From Rubrivivax sp. (GTDB taxonomy: Bacteria; Pseudomonadota; Gammaproteobacteria; Burkholderiales; Burkholderiaceae_C): a stretch of DNA of 49,879 nucleotides. The number at the start of each line of letters is the position of its first letter. The first letter of the stretch is position 1. The stretch spans positions 1 to 49,879 of the forward strand of contig JAIXYO010000058.1 of the NCBI GenBank assembly GCA_027490215.1. Reading direction: 5' to 3'. The position numbers and the translations under genes are program-made. The notes under the pieces are model-generated. The model ran no database searches and was not told the DNA's origin. It worked only from the letters and a program-made list of their open reading frames with translations. This document shows positions 47,393 to 49,879 of the stretch, in pieces.

Positions 47393-48567
47393 TGGCGACT
47401 TCCCCGGAGAAGGCGCTACCGCCGATCATCGTCAAGCGAGTCAAGAAGGCTGCCCATGGCGGCCACGGCGGCGTCTGGAAGATCGCCTACGCCGACTTCG
47501 TGACCGCCATGATGGCTTTCTTCCTGCTGATGTGGGTTCTGGGGTCCACCACCTCCGGCGACCTCGCCGGAATCTCGGCCTACTTCCAGAACCCGCTGCG
47601 CGTGGCGGTCGAAGGCGGCAACGGCTCAGGCGATGCGACGCGTCTCATCAAGGGCGGGGGCGAAAACATCTTCAGGCGCGACGGTCAGGAAGCGAAAGCC
47701 GATTCCAACACGCCGCAGAAGAAGGTCAGCAACCAGGAAGATGTCAGCGAGCAGTACAACCGCGCCGAGCAGGGCAAGCTTGAGCAGCTCAAGGAGCAGC
47801 TCGAACAGCAGATCGCCAACGACCCGACGCTCGACAAGTCCAAGAACCAGATCTTCATGGACATCACCGCCGAGGGTCTGCGCATCCAGATCGTCGATGA
47901 GAAGAATCGGCCAATGTTCGACACCGGCAGTGCCGACATGACGCCGCAGACCCGGCAGTTGCTGGCCACGATCGGCAGGGTTCTCAGCACGCTGAACAAC
48001 CGCCTGCGGATCGAAGGTCACACTGACTCGCGTCAGTTCGGCGGCGGGCCCACTGGCTATGGCAACTGGGAGCTGTCCAGCGAGCGCGCCAACGCCGCCC
48101 GGCGTGCGGTGGTCAGCGGTGGCTTTCTGGCGAACCGCATCGCCCACGTGGCCGCGTTCGCCGACAGCGTGCAGCTCAATCCCAGCGATGCCAATGACCC
48201 CCTGAACCGTCGCATTTCGCTGATGGTCTTGAAGCAGCCTCCAAACAGCGCTCCGGCGCCTGCGATCCCTGCGTCCGCGGCGAACCCCGCGCCGGTGCCG
48301 GTCAGCACCAACGACTCCGCGACAGCACCCGCGCTCACCGCGAGCGAAGGCAGATCGCTGCGTGAGGGCTCCGCCGTCGAGCGCCCGTACGGTGCTGGCT
48401 TGCAGCAACAGGCTGGTAGCGGCGAGGTTGGCACGGCAGAGCCTTCACGCCTGTTCCCGCCGCGACCCGACGGCCCCTCGCGCGAGCCGAAGGCGCCGCC
48501 ACCCTTGTCGGTACCCGACGCGGCAAGCAACCGGGGGCAGGCGTTCGTGCTGCCCGGTGCCAGGTGA
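47392..48567 (+). CDS. motB: Stator protein MotB
   Basis: MotB anchors the stator to peptidoglycan. The 391-residue protein has the single membrane helix with the essential Asp (WKIAYADFVTAMMAFFLLMWVLG), a periplasmic plug/linker (EQYNRAEQGKLEQLKEQLEQQI), and the OmpA-like domain (about 150-280: NRPMFDTGSADMT, LRIEGHTDSRQFGGGPTGYGNWELSSERANAARR, and DPLNRRISLMVLK). A Pro/Ala-rich C-terminal tail of about 110 residues is longer than usual. ATG 47392 is favoured over GTG 47389. Confidence 0.95.
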   Translation: MATSPEKALPPIIVKRVKKAAHGGHGGVWKIAYADFVTAMMAFFLLMWVLGSTTSGDLAGISAYFQNPLRVAVEGGNGSGDATRLIKGGGENIFRRDGQEAKADSNTPQKKVSNQEDVSEQYNRAEQGKLEQLKEQLEQQIANDPTLDKSKNQIFMDITAEGLRIQIVDEKNRPMFDTGSADMTPQTRQLLATIGRVLSTLNNRLRIEGHTDSRQFGGGPTGYGNWELSSERANAARRAVVSGGFLANRIAHVAAFADSVQLNPSDANDPLNRRISLMVLKQPPNSAPAPAIPASAANPAPVPVSTNDSATAPALTASEGRSLREGSAVERPYGAGLQQQAGSGEVGTAEPSRLFPPRPDGPSREPKAPPPLSVPDAASNRGQAFVLPGAR

Positions 48568-49364
48568 AGGACGTGCTGCGCCAGGCCGTGGCGCATTCTC
48601 TGGCGGGACTGATCGCCGCAGCGCTGTCCTGCGCGATCGCGGCGCATGCCAAGAAGCCGGCTCTTGCTGAAAGCCAGCCCGCCGAGCCAGCCGCTGATCG
48701 GGTTGCTCCGGTCTCTGCTGACGCCGATGTCGAAGCGCTGAAGCAACGCCATGAAGCCGCCTTCCTGGTGGCGTTGAAGGAACAGGTCTGTCTGTTGACG
48801 CGTGGGTGTGTCACCGACGAAGGACGGCTGCTCGACGCACTGGAAACCTGCAAGCTTGTGGAGGCGGATCTGGCTGCGAGGGCCGACTCTGGCAACCGTG
48901 AGGCTGCGCTGGTGCGCGGTCTGATCGCATTGCGTATGGCGCAATCGCATTCGTCGCGCTCGCTCGACAAGATCAATGCTCAGCTCCCCGGTGCCTCGGT
49001 AGTGCTGCGCCGGCGCTGGGCACAAGAGACCCAGGTCGGCGAGCGATACCTGTCGATCGCTGCCCAGCAGGGCCAACCGCAGGCCTGTCTGGCGCTGGCC
49101 GAGCACTTGAGCGCCCGCGTGCCCCAGCCAGAGGCGCAACTCGTGTCGCATCTGTTCCTGTGTGCCGTGACCGGGTTCGATGCCAAGGGCGACCGCGCTG
49201 GCGCCATCGACGCCTATTCCAAGATGCGCGCCGCGCTGCGGCCCAGCGATCCGCTGCTCGTCAACGCGCATGTCCTGATCTACCGCTTGCAGTCACCGGG
49301 AAGGCCGTGGCAACAAGTCGAACCTGCCGAAGCGATGGCTGTGCGAAAGGCTGCCTCACCATGA
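48564..49364 (+). CDS. Unrecognised exported helical protein
   Basis: The gene encodes 266 residues and starts with GTG 48564 in a GTGA overlap with motB. A signal peptide is likely (LAGLIAAALSCAIAAHA). The mature protein is helical, with Leu/Ala repeats resembling Sel1/TPR units (RYLSIAAQQGQPQACLALAEHLS, then VSHLFLCAVTGFDAKGDRAGAIDAYSKM). Four cysteines occur in the mature part. The periplasmic MotX of sodium-driven Vibrio motors has Sel1 repeats, but I cannot claim orthology. Translational coupling to motB suggests a stator-linked role, which is inference. Confidence 0.65.
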   Translation: MKDVLRQAVAHSLAGLIAAALSCAIAAHAKKPALAESQPAEPAADRVAPVSADADVEALKQRHEAAFLVALKEQVCLLTRGCVTDEGRLLDALETCKLVEADLAARADSGNREAALVRGLIALRMAQSHSSRSLDKINAQLPGASVVLRRRWAQETQVGERYLSIAAQQGQPQACLALAEHLSARVPQPEAQLVSHLFLCAVTGFDAKGDRAGAIDAYSKMRAALRPSDPLLVNAHVLIYRLQSPGRPWQQVEPAEAMAVRKAASP

Positions 49365-49840
49365 AGATTTCCCTGATTCGATGCTTGATCTGGCTCGGCG
49401 TGTTCCTGCTTTGCGCCCTGCTGCTGGTGAGTTGCGTCCGCGAAGTGACGGGCGTGGACAGCTACCATGAGGTCAGCTGTGACTACGAGCAGCCCCCTCA
49501 GTGCGCGCCCTCCGGCCGTTACGTCGTGCTGGTGCGCAAGCGCGGCGACGTCAGCGTCAAGCCGCCGCGGCTGCCCGAACTGGCGGTGGAGACCTACAGC
49601 GCCACCGGCCTGCTCGAGTCGCGTGTCGATCAGGTCAGGTGCGTCATGCCGGATCCCAACAACGTGGTCTGTCGAGGGTTGCTGACGACCATCGCCGGCA
49701 GCTCCCGTCCCGTGACCGCGCCCTGGCGTCTGGTGCAGGGGCGATTGATCAACGACAGCGTCGACCCGAACCGGGTTCGATACCTCGACGGTCTGGCCAT
49801 GTGGCGAAACCGGCTGACTCTGGGCAACTACGAACAGTGA
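49361..49840 (+). CDS. Small lipoprotein, unrecognised
   Basis: The gene encodes 159 residues from ATG 49361 in an ATGA overlap with the previous gene. The signal peptide ends in a lipobox, LVSC (CLIWLGVFLLCALLLVSCVRE), with lipidation predicted at Cys25. The mature domain is beta-rich with four further cysteines (VSCDYEQPPQC, VRCVM, VVCRG), suggesting disulfides in the periplasm. No family is recognised. Overlap with the motB-linked gene suggests one operon. Confidence 0.65.
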   Translation: MKISLIRCLIWLGVFLLCALLLVSCVREVTGVDSYHEVSCDYEQPPQCAPSGRYVVLVRKRGDVSVKPPRLPELAVETYSATGLLESRVDQVRCVMPDPNNVVCRGLLTTIAGSSRPVTAPWRLVQGRLINDSVDPNRVRYLDGLAMWRNRLTLGNYEQ

Positions 49841-49850
49841 AGGATCGGCC

Positions 49851-49879
49851 ATGAAGAAACTATGGGCCTCGCTGAAGAC
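49851..49879 (+). CDS. Start of a further gene, 3' truncated by the window
   Basis: An ATG at 49851 follows an AAGGATCGG ribosome-binding site and opens MKKLWASLK before the window ends. The basic start followed by Trp/Leu suggests, weakly, another membrane or exported protein in the same operon. Identity cannot be judged. Confidence 0.45.

Overview
The window is an almost complete flagellar locus of a high-GC proteobacterium. I infer a betaproteobacterium of the order Burkholderiales, probably a Leptothrix/Rubrivivax-type freshwater lineage. The reasons are high third-position GC, the order flgAMN next to fliA-flhG-flhF-flhA, FliS/FliD/FlaG beside small flagellins, and a FleSR-type two-component pair between fliE and fliF. 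The genus is inference only. There are no tRNA or rRNA genes, insertion sequences, CRISPR arrays or phage genes.

Layout from left to right. Two unrecognised genes (3-2211) lead into flgA, flgM and flgN. Convergent to these is the minus-strand operon flhA-flhF-flhG-fliA (8902 to 3711). A glycosyltransferase-like gene (9119) precedes flagellin fliC1. A terminator, a decayed flaG copy and a sigma-70-like promoter follow. Then come a large HAD-family gene, flagellin fliC2, flaG, fliD and fliS. A minus-strand trio of exported proteins with FlgO-like features (19283 to 17709) diverges from a FliK-like/FlhB-C-terminal-like pair. Next are minus-strand fleS-fleR-fliE and plus-strand fliFGHIJ and fliKLMNOPQR. 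A secreted alpha-carbonic-anhydrase-like gene lies between fliR and the rod/hook operon flgBCDEFGHIJ. flgKL and motAB follow, and the window ends with an unrecognised secreted protein, a small lipoprotein and the first codons of another gene.

Together these genes encode the MS ring and C ring (FliFGMN), the export gate and ATPase (FlhA, FliPQR, FliHIJ, FliO), the rod, hook and rings (FlgB-J, FliE), filament and cap (FliC x2, FliD, FliS, FlaG), stator (MotAB), and regulation (FliA/FlgM, FleSR, FlhF/FlhG). Full-length flhB, flhDC and chemotaxis genes are not in the window. Three well-spaced sigma-28 promoters are visible, upstream of fliC1, fliC2 and flgK. A recurring A-rich motif lies upstream of several early operons.

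The most unusual items are: a carbonic-anhydrase fold that has lost two of its three zinc histidines; an FlhG homologue without a P-loop but with the FlhF-activating motif; candidate flagellin-modifying genes around the flagellins; a flaG relic; tract-wise identity between the flagellins; a roughly 170-residue Ala-rich insertion in the hook protein; and a tandem duplication inside FliK.
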